NCBI GenBank assembly: GCA_963776205.1
Contig: CAVZLR010000001.1
Location: 558,001-622,000 of the forward strand
DNA: 64,000 bases
Origin: UBA4459 sp963776205
Lineage (GTDB): Bacteria; Bacteroidota; Bacteroidia; Bacteroidales; F082
Reading direction: 5' to 3'
The notes beneath the pieces are model-generated. The model was not told the origin of the DNA. It made no database searches and saw only the letters and a program-made list of their open reading frames with translations. Below are positions 46,701 through 53,968 of the stretch, piece by piece. A program made the position numbers and the translations under genes. The number at the start of each line of letters is the position of its first letter. The first letter of the stretch is position 1.

Positions 46701-46827
46701 GGTCAACAAACTTCTCAACCTGTTTCCAATCTGCTTCATAATCATTCATATTATCATAGGTTATGTTAAAACTGCATGACACGATTGCCACAATGGAGAT
46801 TAATAAAAAAACTTTGAACTTTTTCAT
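40783..46827 (-). CDS. Giant alpha-2-macroglobulin family lipoprotein, no thioester motif seen
   Basis: A protein of about 2,014 residues. The start at 46827 gives MKKFKVFLLISIVAIVS then a lipobox Cys18, so it is a lipoprotein; a TATCTTTG -7 box at 46864-46871 excludes the longer frame to 46905. The first 500 residues are helical and TPR-like. Macroglobulin domains follow, with the MG2 motif DRAIYRPGQTVYFKG near residue 610. A low-complexity region with MSMDGEAEDGIVMEVNEKAD near 1190 is a bait-like linker, followed by the A2M domain (TAFFYPQLQTDSSGSIVLSF) and an alpha/alpha toroid domain. I find no CxEQ thioester. Relatives (YfaS/MagD-like) trap or resist foreign proteases. Confidence 0.9.
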   Translation of the reverse strand: MKKFKVFLLISIVAIVSCSFNITYDNMNDYEADWKQVEKFVDQGLPKSALKIVDSIYLDAKSEDNTPQVLKSLIYRVSLQSQYEEEHMVNAINVFEKELENAAVPEKQLLQSMLAEMYSWYYQQNRWKINDMTAVEGLDEVDIKTWDAVRLNSKIREYYVASLNGKEKLEDIQIQQFAAILNVEKSANEAYVLWPTLYDLLANRAIEYFSTDDAQFATMGEAQTMSKNYLVPVKDFVNIDFNEDDNQLELQLYQRLLAFHLKENNTVALVDLDLKRLKYVYSNLPEDASSEKKYVGILSDLATTYKSEPQFVEISYELAQIYFQNGNRYQPKAGDQYRWNLNKADSICRAAIQAFPDTMKSNACQNLINDINLVNFNLQFANVELPGKPFLGYLSFKNTTRLHFKIVEVDPDQYREYSLTYREKDQLLKYLKNPQVHLWSVDLPDTKDHQNHTTEIRIPELGKGFYMVFISDHTDFEKTDHLEYNTIWISELSYVTNSDLEVGSFELYVLDREKGTPVSEVMVTTFRTEYVGRDREYTIKKLHTYQTDKYGYLKIDEQIEAKNSSFMFSLQKDEDRLFSEGRYHLSYNRPDEKFRTQTYLFTDRAIYRPGQTVYFKGIVVDKNGNEVKIKQGYQAQVTLKNASYKEVSTIEKISNEFGSFHGAFVIPQGGLNGRMTIKCESGSVSFLVEEYKRPTFQVQFDTIKDTYKLGDEISVTGYAETYTGNAVNNAKVKYRVVQQIMHIPYYRYYAYFPSFKEREIANGIIKTDDEGKFVISFETTIDQVPGVPYNPNYQFKIHVDVTDMTGEVQSGETNVAVGRISKYLTITAADKIQKEKTKGIEISAKNLAGAEIDIETTVELYRLTPPEQLFVERYWNQPDLYLIPEKDYKEEFPFQAYKDEDQKSTWKKEKIATKNMTIQGKEVILKEEFAALEPGVYYVAIEDVSDTLIKAEKYITLFSTSSDKIPEMEMLWSTLTQYVAEPGETIQLVVASADKKSKILYELSNGDEIIERNWLTISREQKVIEIPVKEIYRGGFRVNLSSIKYNRSFEKSYTIDVPFTNKKLDITLETHRDFLTPGQKEAWKVKISGPGGEKVAAELLAGMYDASLDQFQPNQWALELYHSKRSSSNWKSGQFRAGNSNVLINNNPDYLNVRHKVYPMINWFGYQQGYGMGIYSMDGLRYKQGVPSASGEMSMDGEAEDGIVMEVNEKADGILPPTDEIIHDKAEKAQIPLRTNFNETAFFYPQLQTDSSGSIVLSFTTPDALTEWKLLMLSHTKDLKTGAFVENIKAKKDLMVIPNVPRFVRQGDKLAFTAKVINYTDEEQQVDVHLELFDPISMKVIDIFDSCEIQTLSLPIKANQSRAVQWKLNIPFDISMLGYRITASSATFTDGEERMFPVLTNRMLVTETLPMHLRGNETRKFRMDKLADSDKIMMASTRQNYRYTVEFTSNPAWYAIQALPYLSEPTVESASNLFHAYYTNVLASFIVNSDPKIKNVLESWKTHSPDAFLSNLQKNQELKSVVLNATPWVLEAESEEEQKRRIAVLFDINRISNQTENAMEKLRQTQLSSGAWSWFKGMRDDRYTTQQIVLGFARLNKKQVIDLKQNPMAMQMVKKAAKYLDREIQDDYKKVLEKFPGKIQQNHIGSLQIQYLYARTLLMDEVNIQDASSEAFEYYLGQAKKYWLKQNNYMQAMIAVILNGNGYRNEAEGILRSLQERSIQDDEMGMYWRRENGWYWYQAPVETQAMIIEAFQEILKKPTLVDQMKIWLLKQKQTTHWKTTSATAEAVYALLMNGKSLLDNDQLVQIKVGSTEIPIPLKDGSVEAGTGYFKTSWTGEEIKANMGNIEVTNPNESVAWGAAYWQYFEQLDRITSSDSPLSIEKKLFIEKLTDEGPVLVALKDGQKLKTGDKVISRIVISTDRDMEYVQLNDMRATAFEPISNKSGYRYHGGLGYYENVTDVSTDFFIQYLRKGTYVLEYPVVVTQKGMFSNGIATIQSYYAPEFAAHSEGLKVIVD

Positions 46828-46863
46828 GATAATGTCATTAAAGAATTGATAGGGCACAATTAG

Positions 46864-46871
46864 CAAAGATA
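46864..46871 (-). promoter_or_regulatory. -7 box (TATCTTTG) for the alpha-2-macroglobulin gene
   Basis: TATCTTTG on the minus strand, with the predicted transcript start near 46859. This lies inside the longer open frame and so favours the Met at 46827. No ideal TTG was found. Confidence 0.5.
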
Positions 46872-46942
46872 ATGCCTTAATGAAATATTCCATTATGCAC
46901 AGCATTTTGAAATTCTTAAAAAAATGAAAACCAATTGGTTAT

Positions 46943-47037
46943 TTATTGAACAACCACATTAATAATCCGATTAGGCACGACAATGATTTTTCTAATTGTT
47001 TTTCCTTCCGATCCATTTTTGGGCTTCTTCAGCTGCC
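46943..47037 (-). pseudogene. Out-of-frame C-terminal tail of leuS
   Basis: This stretch encodes the last 30 or so residues expected for LeuRS in two successive frames: AAEEAQKWIG after dropping one G, and TIRKIIVVPNRIINVVV after also dropping one A from a run of five, then TAA at 46943-46945. It has no start of its own. Confidence 0.8.
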
Positions 47038-49731
47038 AATAGCTGCTTTTTCAATTTCAGTAACTGGCATATCTGTAGGTAAATCAATTTTAAACCGCAT
47101 TTTTCCATTGAATGAAACCGGGTATGAAAATGTATTTTCGGCTAAATATTTTTCATCAAAGTTCGGATACTTCACTTCACTTATTCCAGGATTATTTCCC
47201 AGAGCTGTCCATAATTCTTCGGCCATATGTGATGCATAAGGTGATACCAATATAGCGAGTGGTTCCAAAATTTCTCTTTTATGGCATTTGAGATCGGTAA
47301 GTTCATTTACACAGATCATAAATGCGCTCACGCCTGTATTGAAAGAGAAACGCTCAATATCACTTCTTACCTTCTTTATCGTTTTATGTAACACTTTTAA
47401 TTCATCATCTGTAGGCGCATCTTTAGAAACAATAAACTGATCGTCATCGTCGAAATAAAGCCGCCATAATTTTCTTAAAAATCTAAAAACGCCTTCGATA
47501 CCATTTGTGTCCCAGGGTTTATCCTGTTCGAGTGGACCCAAAAACATTTCGTAAAGACGTAATGTATCAGCGCCATACTTCTCTATCAGTTCATCCGGGT
47601 TTTGCACATTCATTTTCGATTTGGACATTTTTTCTACTTCATGTCCACAAATGTATTTCCCCTCTTCCAGAATGAATTCAGCATTTTTATATTCCGGATT
47701 GGACTTTTTAAAAGCATCCACATCCAATATATCATTATCCACGAGGCTTATATCCACATGAAGTGCCTGCGTTTGATACTGTTTTCGCAGATTATAAGAA
47801 ACGAATTTGTTGGTGCCCTGAGCGCGGTATACAAAACTTGACCTGCCCTGTATTTTTCCCTGGTTGACCATTTTTTTGTAGGGTTCATCCTTGCATGCCA
47901 TTCCCAAATCAAATAAGAATTTATTCCAGAACCGTGAGTAGATCAAATGTCCTGTAGCATGTTCATCTCCACCAATATACAGATCCACATCCTGCCAATA
48001 TTCATTGGCCTGTTTTGAGAAATATTCTTTGTCATTATGCGGATCCATATACCTGAGGTAATACCCACTTGATCCAGCAAATCCGGGCATGGTATTCGTT
48101 TCCAATGGGTATCCTTCCTTGGTTTTCCAGTTTTTTGCCCGGGCTAAAGGAGGATCGCCTGCTTCGGTAGGTAAGAATTTATCAACCGGTGGTAATTCCA
48201 ATGGTAATTCACTTTCATCAAGGGTATAGGGCATACCATCTTTATAGTACACCGGAAAAGGTTCACCCCAATAACGCTGACGGCTAAAAATGGCATCGCG
48301 TAAACGGTAATTTATTTTACCATAGCCGATCCCCATTTTTTCAATTTCCTCTATTGTGGCTGCAATAGCGTCTTTCACCTCCATTCCATTTATAAAGCCC
48401 GAATTAATCATAAGGCCATCTTTCGCATCGTATGAATCGTCCCAATTTTTCGGATCAGAAGGTTTTTCACCTTTCTTTGCCACTACTTGAATAATGGGTA
48501 ATTCAAAATATTTGGCAAATGCAAAATCACGGCTATCGTGGCCCGGAACCGCCATAATAGCGCCTGTGCCGTATCCGGAAAGCACATAGTCAGCGATCCA
48601 GATCGGTACGGATTCGCCATTTAACGGATTGATTCCATATGCTCCCGTGAACTCTCCGGTTATTGATTTTACCTCAGTCATTCGATCACGTTCAGAGCGG
48701 TTTTTGGCATAGGTGATATATTCCATCACCTTTTCTCTTCTATTATCAGTAACAATTTGCTCGACATGTTCATGTTCCGGTGCCAACACCATAAATGTTG
48801 CTCCAAAAAGGGTATCTGGTCGGGTAGTAAAAACTTCTATCAATTCATCATGATCTTTGATCTTAAAGTTAACTGAAGCTCCTTCACTTCTTCCAATCCA
48901 ATTGCGCTGTATTTCCTTTACATTTTCGCTCCACTCAATAGTTTCGAGGCCATCTAATAAACGTTGCGCATAAGCCGTGATTCTTAATGACCATTGTTTC
49001 ATTAATTTTTTCTCAACCGGATGTCCACCGCGTTCTGAAAAACCATCTTTCACCTCATCATTAGCCAGTACAGTTCCCAAAGCTGGGCACCAATTGACCA
49101 TCGTATCAGACAAATAGGCCAGGCGATAATGCATCAGCATTTCCTGCTGTGCTTTTTCGCTCATACTTTTCCATTCATCCGCCGTAAAAAAATCAAGTTG
49201 ATCAGTTGCGGCATTAATGCCTTTATTTCCTTTAGTTTCAAAGTGTGTTATTAGATTTTCAATGGATTCCGCTTTATTGGTTTTATTATTGTACCACGAA
49301 TTAAACAACTGAATAAATGTCCATTGCGTCCATTTATAGTAATGCGGATCGCAAGTGCGCACTTCCCGATCCCAATCATATGAAAAACCAATTTTATCTA
49401 ATTGTTCGCGATATCTTTTTATGTTTTTGTTGGTGGTTTCTTCAGGGTGTGTTCCGGTTTGAATAGCATATTGTTCAGCCGGTAAACCATATGCATCGTA
49501 CCCCATAGGGTGCAATACATTAAATCCTTCGTGCCGTTTGTAACGCGCATAAATATCAGAAGCGATATAGCCCAACGGATGACCTACATGTAAACCAGCA
49601 CCAGATGGATAAGGAAACATATCCAGTACATAATACTTCGGTTTGTTAGAACTATTTTTGGCTTTAAAGGTCTTACTATCTTTCCAGTATTTCTGCCATT
49701 TTTTTTCGATTTTCCCGAAATCGTATCCCAT
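47029..49731 (-). CDS. leuS: Leucyl-tRNA synthetase, C-terminal end frameshifted
   Basis: A class I aminoacyl-tRNA synthetase charging tRNA-Leu. HVGH at residues 48-51 is the HIGH motif, the CP1 editing domain contains the GTGAIMAVPGHDSRD block, and EKMSKSKMN is the KMSKS loop. I start at the Met at 49731 (MGYDFGKIEKKWQKYW), the family start. The frame ends at EIEKAAIGS. The normal C-terminal tail is still encoded in two other frames: AAEEAQKWIGRK, then TIRKIIVVPNRIINVVVQ, ending at 46943. Two single-base insertions (GG at 47036-47037 and an A run at 46999-47003) explain this. The repaired protein would have about 928 residues. Confidence 0.93.
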   Translation of the reverse strand: MGYDFGKIEKKWQKYWKDSKTFKAKNSSNKPKYYVLDMFPYPSGAGLHVGHPLGYIASDIYARYKRHEGFNVLHPMGYDAYGLPAEQYAIQTGTHPEETTNKNIKRYREQLDKIGFSYDWDREVRTCDPHYYKWTQWTFIQLFNSWYNNKTNKAESIENLITHFETKGNKGINAATDQLDFFTADEWKSMSEKAQQEMLMHYRLAYLSDTMVNWCPALGTVLANDEVKDGFSERGGHPVEKKLMKQWSLRITAYAQRLLDGLETIEWSENVKEIQRNWIGRSEGASVNFKIKDHDELIEVFTTRPDTLFGATFMVLAPEHEHVEQIVTDNRREKVMEYITYAKNRSERDRMTEVKSITGEFTGAYGINPLNGESVPIWIADYVLSGYGTGAIMAVPGHDSRDFAFAKYFELPIIQVVAKKGEKPSDPKNWDDSYDAKDGLMINSGFINGMEVKDAIAATIEEIEKMGIGYGKINYRLRDAIFSRQRYWGEPFPVYYKDGMPYTLDESELPLELPPVDKFLPTEAGDPPLARAKNWKTKEGYPLETNTMPGFAGSSGYYLRYMDPHNDKEYFSKQANEYWQDVDLYIGGDEHATGHLIYSRFWNKFLFDLGMACKDEPYKKMVNQGKIQGRSSFVYRAQGTNKFVSYNLRKQYQTQALHVDISLVDNDILDVDAFKKSNPEYKNAEFILEEGKYICGHEVEKMSKSKMNVQNPDELIEKYGADTLRLYEMFLGPLEQDKPWDTNGIEGVFRFLRKLWRLYFDDDDQFIVSKDAPTDDELKVLHKTIKKVRSDIERFSFNTGVSAFMICVNELTDLKCHKREILEPLAILVSPYASHMAEELWTALGNNPGISEVKYPNFDEKYLAENTFSYPVSFNGKMRFKIDLPTDMPVTEIEKAAIGS

Positions 49732-49754
49732 AAATGAAATTATTTTATCCTTTT

Positions 49755-49780
49755 TCAACAGTTTATTATCAAGCTGTTGA
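49755..49780. repeat. Short inverted repeat in the leuS leader
   Basis: TCAACAG (49755-49761) and CTGTTGA (49774-49780) form a perfect 7-bp inverted repeat with a 12-base loop, about 25 bases upstream of the leuS start. It could be a leader hairpin or an operator, or chance; there is no T-run to make it a terminator. Confidence 0.35.
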
Positions 49781-49890
49781 ATTATTAAAATTAAGCTGCG
49801 AAATTAATAAAAGATGCCATTTTATTGATATGCTTATTTATTCATTGTGATTCTTAAAAAGCTATAGTGTGAATGATGTCAACATTTCAC

Positions 49891-49898
49891 TAATTTTG
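49891..49898 (+). promoter_or_regulatory. Possible -7 box (TAATTTTG) for ftsX
   Basis: TAATTTTG ends 8 bases before the ATG at 49907, so a transcript from it would be almost leaderless. No -33 TTG was found. Confidence 0.35.
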
Positions 49899-49906
49899 TT
49901 TTTCAT

Positions 49907-50791
49907 ATGTCAGCAAAAGAAGATACATATTATAAGAAGCGGATCAATAGTTCATATATCACATCCGTTATAAGCATAACCCTGGTATTATTTACCTTAG
50001 GTATTCTTGGGCTGATTGTATTGCAGGCTAATTCCTTATCAAATTATATCAAGGAGAATATTGGTTTTGAAATTATCATCAAGCAGGGGGTTAAGGAGGC
50101 TGACATATTGTATCTTCAAAAAACCCTGGATATGGAACCATTTGTTAAAACTACTGAATACATTACCAAAGAGGAAGCTTCGGAGCGATTAACCGAAATG
50201 TTGGGCGAAGAATTTACAGGGTTTCTGGGTGAAGAGGAAAACCCATTGTTACCGTCAATCGACATCCGTTTTCATGCCGATTGGGCTAATAATGACAGCC
50301 TTGCAATTATTGAAGAAACAATTCTGGCTGATGAAAATGTGAAAGAAGTATATTATCAGAAATCGCTGGTACATATCATTAATAAGAATGTGAGAAGAAT
50401 CAGCCTGATTTTATTGGGCTTCAGCTTATTGCTACTTTTCATTGCCATGGCACTGATTAACAACACCATACGATTATCCGTGTATTCAAAAAGGTTTACC
50501 ATAAGGAGCATGCAATTAATTGGTGCAACAGAACGCTTCATCCGGCGTCCGTTTGTTTTAAAAGGTGTGTTGCAGGGTGTGATTAGTGCTGTGATAACAA
50601 TGATTCTGATCTCTATCATCATTACAGCACTCAAAAGCAACATTCCCGAACTTGCAGTTTTGATCGGACCCGAACTAATCGTTTTCTTGTTTACCATTAT
50701 TTTAATAATTGGAATTATGTTTGCTGGCATTTCGACCTTTTTTGCCGTTAATAAGTATCTACGAATGCGCACGGAACGACTTTATGGCTAA
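49907..50791 (+). CDS. ftsX: Cell division protein FtsX-like ABC permease
   Basis: A 294-residue permease with four spans, at about 21-43, 165-190, 215-240 and 258-282, and a periplasmic domain between the first two, the FtsX topology. The C-terminal half contains ALINNTIRLSVYSKRFTIRS followed by MQLIGATERFIRRPFVLKGV, the hallmark FtsX block. FtsX with the ATPase FtsE controls peptidoglycan hydrolases at the septum; no ftsE is in the window. It leads a conserved Bacteroidota run ftsX-DUF3098-uppP-truB-queA. Confidence 0.92.
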   Translation: MSAKEDTYYKKRINSSYITSVISITLVLFTLGILGLIVLQANSLSNYIKENIGFEIIIKQGVKEADILYLQKTLDMEPFVKTTEYITKEEASERLTEMLGEEFTGFLGEEENPLLPSIDIRFHADWANNDSLAIIEETILADENVKEVYYQKSLVHIINKNVRRISLILLGFSLLLLFIAMALINNTIRLSVYSKRFTIRSMQLIGATERFIRRPFVLKGVLQGVISAVITMILISIIITALKSNIPELAVLIGPELIVFLFTIILIIGIMFAGISTFFAVNKYLRMRTERLYG

Positions 50792-50867
50792 TCATAACTT
50801 TTGTTAAAAGCCGGGCTGTTTCTTCAATATATTGAACCTCAATGATTATCAGAAATAATAAATCTTG

Positions 50868-50875
50868 TACATTTG
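50868..50875 (+). promoter_or_regulatory. Possible -7 box (TACATTTG) before the DUF3098 gene
   Basis: TACATTTG fits TAnnTTTG and lies 15 bases before the ATG at 50891; no TTG lies at the right distance. Confidence 0.4.
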
Positions 50876-50890
50876 GCAAAAAATTAAACC

Positions 50891-51151
50891 ATGGCAAATC
50901 CGGTTAAAAACAAAGCTGACGACGAAAAACAATTTGCATTCAGTAAAAAGAATTATTCAATCCTCATTATTGGTTTGGTACTTATAGCCATTGGGTTTTT
51001 ATTAATGATTGGTGGCGGTTCTGACGATCCACAAGTGTTTAATGAAGCTATTTTTAATTTCCAGCGACTTACCCTGGCTCCTATTATCATTCTGGCAGGT
51101 CTGGTAGTTGAAATTTTTGCCATCATGTGGCGACCTAAATCATCCAATTAA
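50891..51151 (+). CDS. DUF3098 family small membrane protein
   Basis: An 86-residue protein with two hydrophobic segments. FAFSKKNYSILIIGLVLIAI followed by GFLLMIGGGSDDPQVFNEAI and the later APIIILAGLVVEIFAIM is the DUF3098 pattern, a short Bacteroidota family typically found between ftsX and uppP. Function unknown; context suggests envelope assembly or division. The uppP start lies 18 bases after its stop. Confidence 0.9.
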   Translation: MANPVKNKADDEKQFAFSKKNYSILIIGLVLIAIGFLLMIGGGSDDPQVFNEAIFNFQRLTLAPIIILAGLVVEIFAIMWRPKSSN

Positions 51152-51169
51152 TTTTCTGGAATTTTTATT

Positions 51170-51958
51170 ATGAATTGGCTTGAAGCAATTATTCTTGGTT
51201 TGATACAAGGTTTAACAGAATTTTTGCCGGTAAGCAGCAGCGGGCACCTTGAGTTGGGCAAATATTTGCTCAATATCAATCCTGAAAAAAGTTTGATTTT
51301 TACAGTGGTTGTCCACGGAGCAACCGTTTTAAGCACTATGGTTGTTTTTTGGAAGGATATTTGGCAAATCCTTAGAGGATTGTTCAAATTTCAACTCAAT
51401 GAAGAAACACTTTACGTCATTAAGCTGATCGTTTCCATGATCCCGGTTTTAATAGTTGGGGTATTTTTTATGGATGAAGTGGAACAGTTTTTCAACGGAA
51501 ATATCGTGTTTGTCGGATCCATGTTGCTGATTACATCTGCTTTACTGGCCATAACAATGCTTGTCAAATCCAATACGCGAAATATACGTTTCCTGGATGC
51601 CTTTATTATTGGAATTGCCCAGGCGCTTGCCGTCCTTCCAGGAATTTCCAGGTCAGGAGCAACCATTTCCACAGGATTGATTATTGGAAATAAAAAGGAA
51701 CTTATCACCCGGTTTTCATTCTTAATGGTGTTGGTTCCTATCATCGGGGCAAACGCACAGAATATGCTGAGTGCTGATGTCTCAGTAAGTTCAGGGGTGG
51801 GTATTTTACCATTGATTGTGGGATTTTTTGCAGCTTTTTTATCCGGACTTTTTGCCTGTAAATGGATGATCAAAATTGTCAACAAAGGCAAACTCATCTA
51901 TTTTGCCATCTATACTTTTGTAATAGGTACCATTGCTATTATTGTAGGACTATTATAA
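51170..51958 (+). CDS. uppP: Undecaprenyl-diphosphate phosphatase
   Basis: A 262-residue integral membrane enzyme (BacA/UppP) that recycles undecaprenyl diphosphate to the monophosphate carrier for cell wall and LPS sugars. The two inverted-repeat active-site blocks are clear: GLTEFLPVSSSGHLELG near residue 13 and LPGISRSGATISTGLIIGNK near 158. About seven or eight spans follow the family topology. The gene is 4 bases upstream of truB. UppP loss or overexpression affects bacitracin sensitivity in other bacteria. Confidence 0.95.
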   Translation: MNWLEAIILGLIQGLTEFLPVSSSGHLELGKYLLNINPEKSLIFTVVVHGATVLSTMVVFWKDIWQILRGLFKFQLNEETLYVIKLIVSMIPVLIVGVFFMDEVEQFFNGNIVFVGSMLLITSALLAITMLVKSNTRNIRFLDAFIIGIAQALAVLPGISRSGATISTGLIIGNKKELITRFSFLMVLVPIIGANAQNMLSADVSVSSGVGILPLIVGFFAAFLSGLFACKWMIKIVNKGKLIYFAIYTFVIGTIAIIVGLL

Positions 51959-51962
51959 GCCC

Positions 51963-52688
51963 ATGCCTGAAAAAGAACATATTTTCGATTTTGTAGAGGG
52001 GGAAATGCTGATGATTGACAAACCACTTACATGGACATCTTTTGATGTGGTGAATTTGTTAAGATCTTTTATTCGTAAACAATATGGCTTAAAGAAACTG
52101 AAAGTAGGACATGCCGGAACCCTCGATCCGCTGGCCACGGGTCTGCTCATTATTTGTACGGGAAAACTGACGAAAAAAATCGATGAATATCAGGGCATGG
52201 ACAAAACCTATGTGGGCAGCATGAAAATGGGTGTTTCAACACCTTCCTTCGATGGAGAGACAGAACCAGACTCCTATTTTGACACCAGCCATTTAACGAA
52301 TGAAGCGTTAATTGCAGCCAGCAAGCAATTTGTAGGATCAATTGAGCAGGTACCACCCATTTATTCAGCCATTAAAATTGATGGCAAAAGAGCGTTTGAA
52401 CATGCACGTAAGAAGGAAGATGTGGTTTTAAAATCAAGAAGTGTTCATATCGGTCAATTTGATCTGTATCATATTGATTTACCTAATATTGATTTTAGTG
52501 TTACATGTAGTAAAGGAACATATATACGTTCGCTAGTAAATGATTTCGGAAAAGCATTGAACAATGGGGCATATTTAACCCATTTGCACCGAACTGCCAT
52601 TGGAGAATATACGGTTGCAAATGCTTTTACGCTGGACCAATTCAAGCAAAAAGTACTCGAACAAACCGGTACTAAAGCTGAATCATGA
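51963..52688 (+). CDS. truB: tRNA pseudouridine(55) synthase
   Basis: A 241-residue enzyme that makes pseudouridine 55 in the T loop of tRNAs. The catalytic Asp55 lies in VGHAGTLDPLATG and the GKLTKKIDEYQGMDKTYVGS segment follows, both standard for TruB. TCSKGTYIRSLVNDFGK near 180 is the other conserved block. It is shorter than E. coli TruB (314) because it lacks the C-terminal PUA domain, as usual in Bacteroidota. Gene order with uppP and queA is conserved in the phylum. Confidence 0.95.
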   Translation: MPEKEHIFDFVEGEMLMIDKPLTWTSFDVVNLLRSFIRKQYGLKKLKVGHAGTLDPLATGLLIICTGKLTKKIDEYQGMDKTYVGSMKMGVSTPSFDGETEPDSYFDTSHLTNEALIAASKQFVGSIEQVPPIYSAIKIDGKRAFEHARKKEDVVLKSRSVHIGQFDLYHIDLPNIDFSVTCSKGTYIRSLVNDFGKALNNGAYLTHLHRTAIGEYTVANAFTLDQFKQKVLEQTGTKAES

Positions 52689-52728
52689 TTTTAATCGCCT
52701 GATTTTCTTATTTTTATCAATATTCAAC

Positions 52729-52759
52729 TTGACAAACTCCCCTTTATTTCTTATCTTTG
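52729..52759 (+). promoter_or_regulatory. Promoter for queA
   Basis: TTG at 52729-52731 (TTGACAAAC), a 20-base spacer and TATCTTTG at 52752-52759 form the best plus-strand Bacteroidota promoter in the window. The leader would be about 70 bases; I saw no preQ1 riboswitch in it. Confidence 0.7.
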
Positions 52760-52835
52760 CAGGCTTTTTAAAATGAAGGGGGCTCGTTTGGAAGTTTAAT
52801 TTCTCAGCTCCTGATAAATATCCAAAATATATTAC

Positions 52836-53885
52836 ATGAAATTATCACAGTTTAAGTTTGATTTACCAGATGAACTTATTGCCAACCATCCGAAAGAAAA
52901 TAGGGATGAATCGAAAATGATGGTTGTTGACCGAAAGAAAAGGACTATTGAACATCGTGTTTTTAAAGATATTCGTGAGTATTTTTCTGAAGGTGATGTG
53001 TTTGTAATTAATAATACCAAAGTATTTCCGGCCAGGTTATATGGCGAAAAAGAAAAAACAGGTGCTAAAATTGAAGTGTTCCTGCTTCGTGAGCTTGATA
53101 AAGAAAGTAGGCTATGGGATGTATTGGTTGACCCAGCCCGAAAAATAAGAATAGGAAATAAACTTTATTTTGGTGAGGATGAATCGTTAGTTGCCGAAGT
53201 AATTGACAATACAACTTCCCGCGGGAGGACGCTACGCTTTTTATTTGATGGCTCATACGAGGAATTTAAGAAAACTATTAAAGCTTTAGGGGAAACCCCA
53301 TTGCCCAAAATACATAACAGGCCCACGGTTCCTGAAGATGAAAAACGGTATCAAACCATTTATGCAAAGCACGAAGGGGCGGTTGCTGCTCCTACAGCAG
53401 GAATGCATTTCTCGAAAATTTTAATGAAACAATTAGAAATCCATGGTGTTAAATTTGCAGAAATTACGTTGCATCCCGGTCTCGGAAATTTCAGGCCTAT
53501 TGAAGTAGAAGACCTGACCAAACACAAAGTAGATTCGGAAGAACTTTATATTACAGCCAAGGCGTCCAATATTATCAATACGGCCAAAAGGAACAAGCAT
53601 CGTGTTTGTGCTGTTGGAACCACAAGTATGAAAGCACTAGAAACAGCTGTGTCTATAACTGGTGAGATCAAACCTTATAGTAATTGGACAAATAAATTTA
53701 TCTTTCCACCCTACGAATTTAAAACTGCTGATGCGCTGATTACTAACTTTCATCTGCCTATGTCGCCGATGATGATGATGACAGCAGCCTATCTTGATTA
53801 CGATTTTATGAAAGAAGTGTATGATGTGGCCATTAAAAAGAAATATAAATTCTTTACATATGGCGATGCCATGCTGATCATTTAA
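52836..53885 (+). CDS. queA: S-adenosylmethionine:tRNA ribosyltransferase-isomerase
   Basis: A 349-residue enzyme that adds the epoxycyclopentanediol ring to preQ1 at tRNA position 34, making epoxyqueuosine. The N-terminal FDLPDELIANHPKENRDESK, then VINNTKVFPARLYGEKEKTG near 60, the AAPTAGMHFSKILMK block near 185 and TLHPGLGNFRPIEVE are characteristic. The end KKYKFFTYGDAMLI is the standard terminus, so it is complete. With queD elsewhere in the window this organism appears to make queuosine itself. It has its own promoter and a strong terminator. Confidence 0.95.
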   Translation: MKLSQFKFDLPDELIANHPKENRDESKMMVVDRKKRTIEHRVFKDIREYFSEGDVFVINNTKVFPARLYGEKEKTGAKIEVFLLRELDKESRLWDVLVDPARKIRIGNKLYFGEDESLVAEVIDNTTSRGRTLRFLFDGSYEEFKKTIKALGETPLPKIHNRPTVPEDEKRYQTIYAKHEGAVAAPTAGMHFSKILMKQLEIHGVKFAEITLHPGLGNFRPIEVEDLTKHKVDSEELYITAKASNIINTAKRNKHRVCAVGTTSMKALETAVSITGEIKPYSNWTNKFIFPPYEFKTADALITNFHLPMSPMMMMTAAYLDYDFMKEVYDVAIKKKYKFFTYGDAMLII

Positions 53886-53896
53886 ACAAAATTTAT

Positions 53897-53923
53897 AAAC
53901 CCGGATTTTTTCCGGGTTTTTTT
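53897..53923 (+). terminator. Intrinsic terminator after queA
   Basis: An 8-bp stem AAACCCGG (53897-53904) / CCGGGTTT (53912-53919) with a 7-base loop and a run of seven Ts (53917-53923), 12 bases after the queA stop. Confidence 0.85.
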
Positions 53924-53968
53924 ATGGCCAGTAATTATTAAATTTACTTCCTCAATTATTGATGGGAT

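Noticed and set aside
46828..46905. Longer start of the alpha-2-macroglobulin gene
   Set aside because: The -7 box at 46864-46871 lies inside it and the lipoprotein signal begins at 46827.
52760..52835. Possible preQ1 riboswitch in the queA leader
   Set aside because: I see no preQ1-type pseudoknot pattern in the leader.
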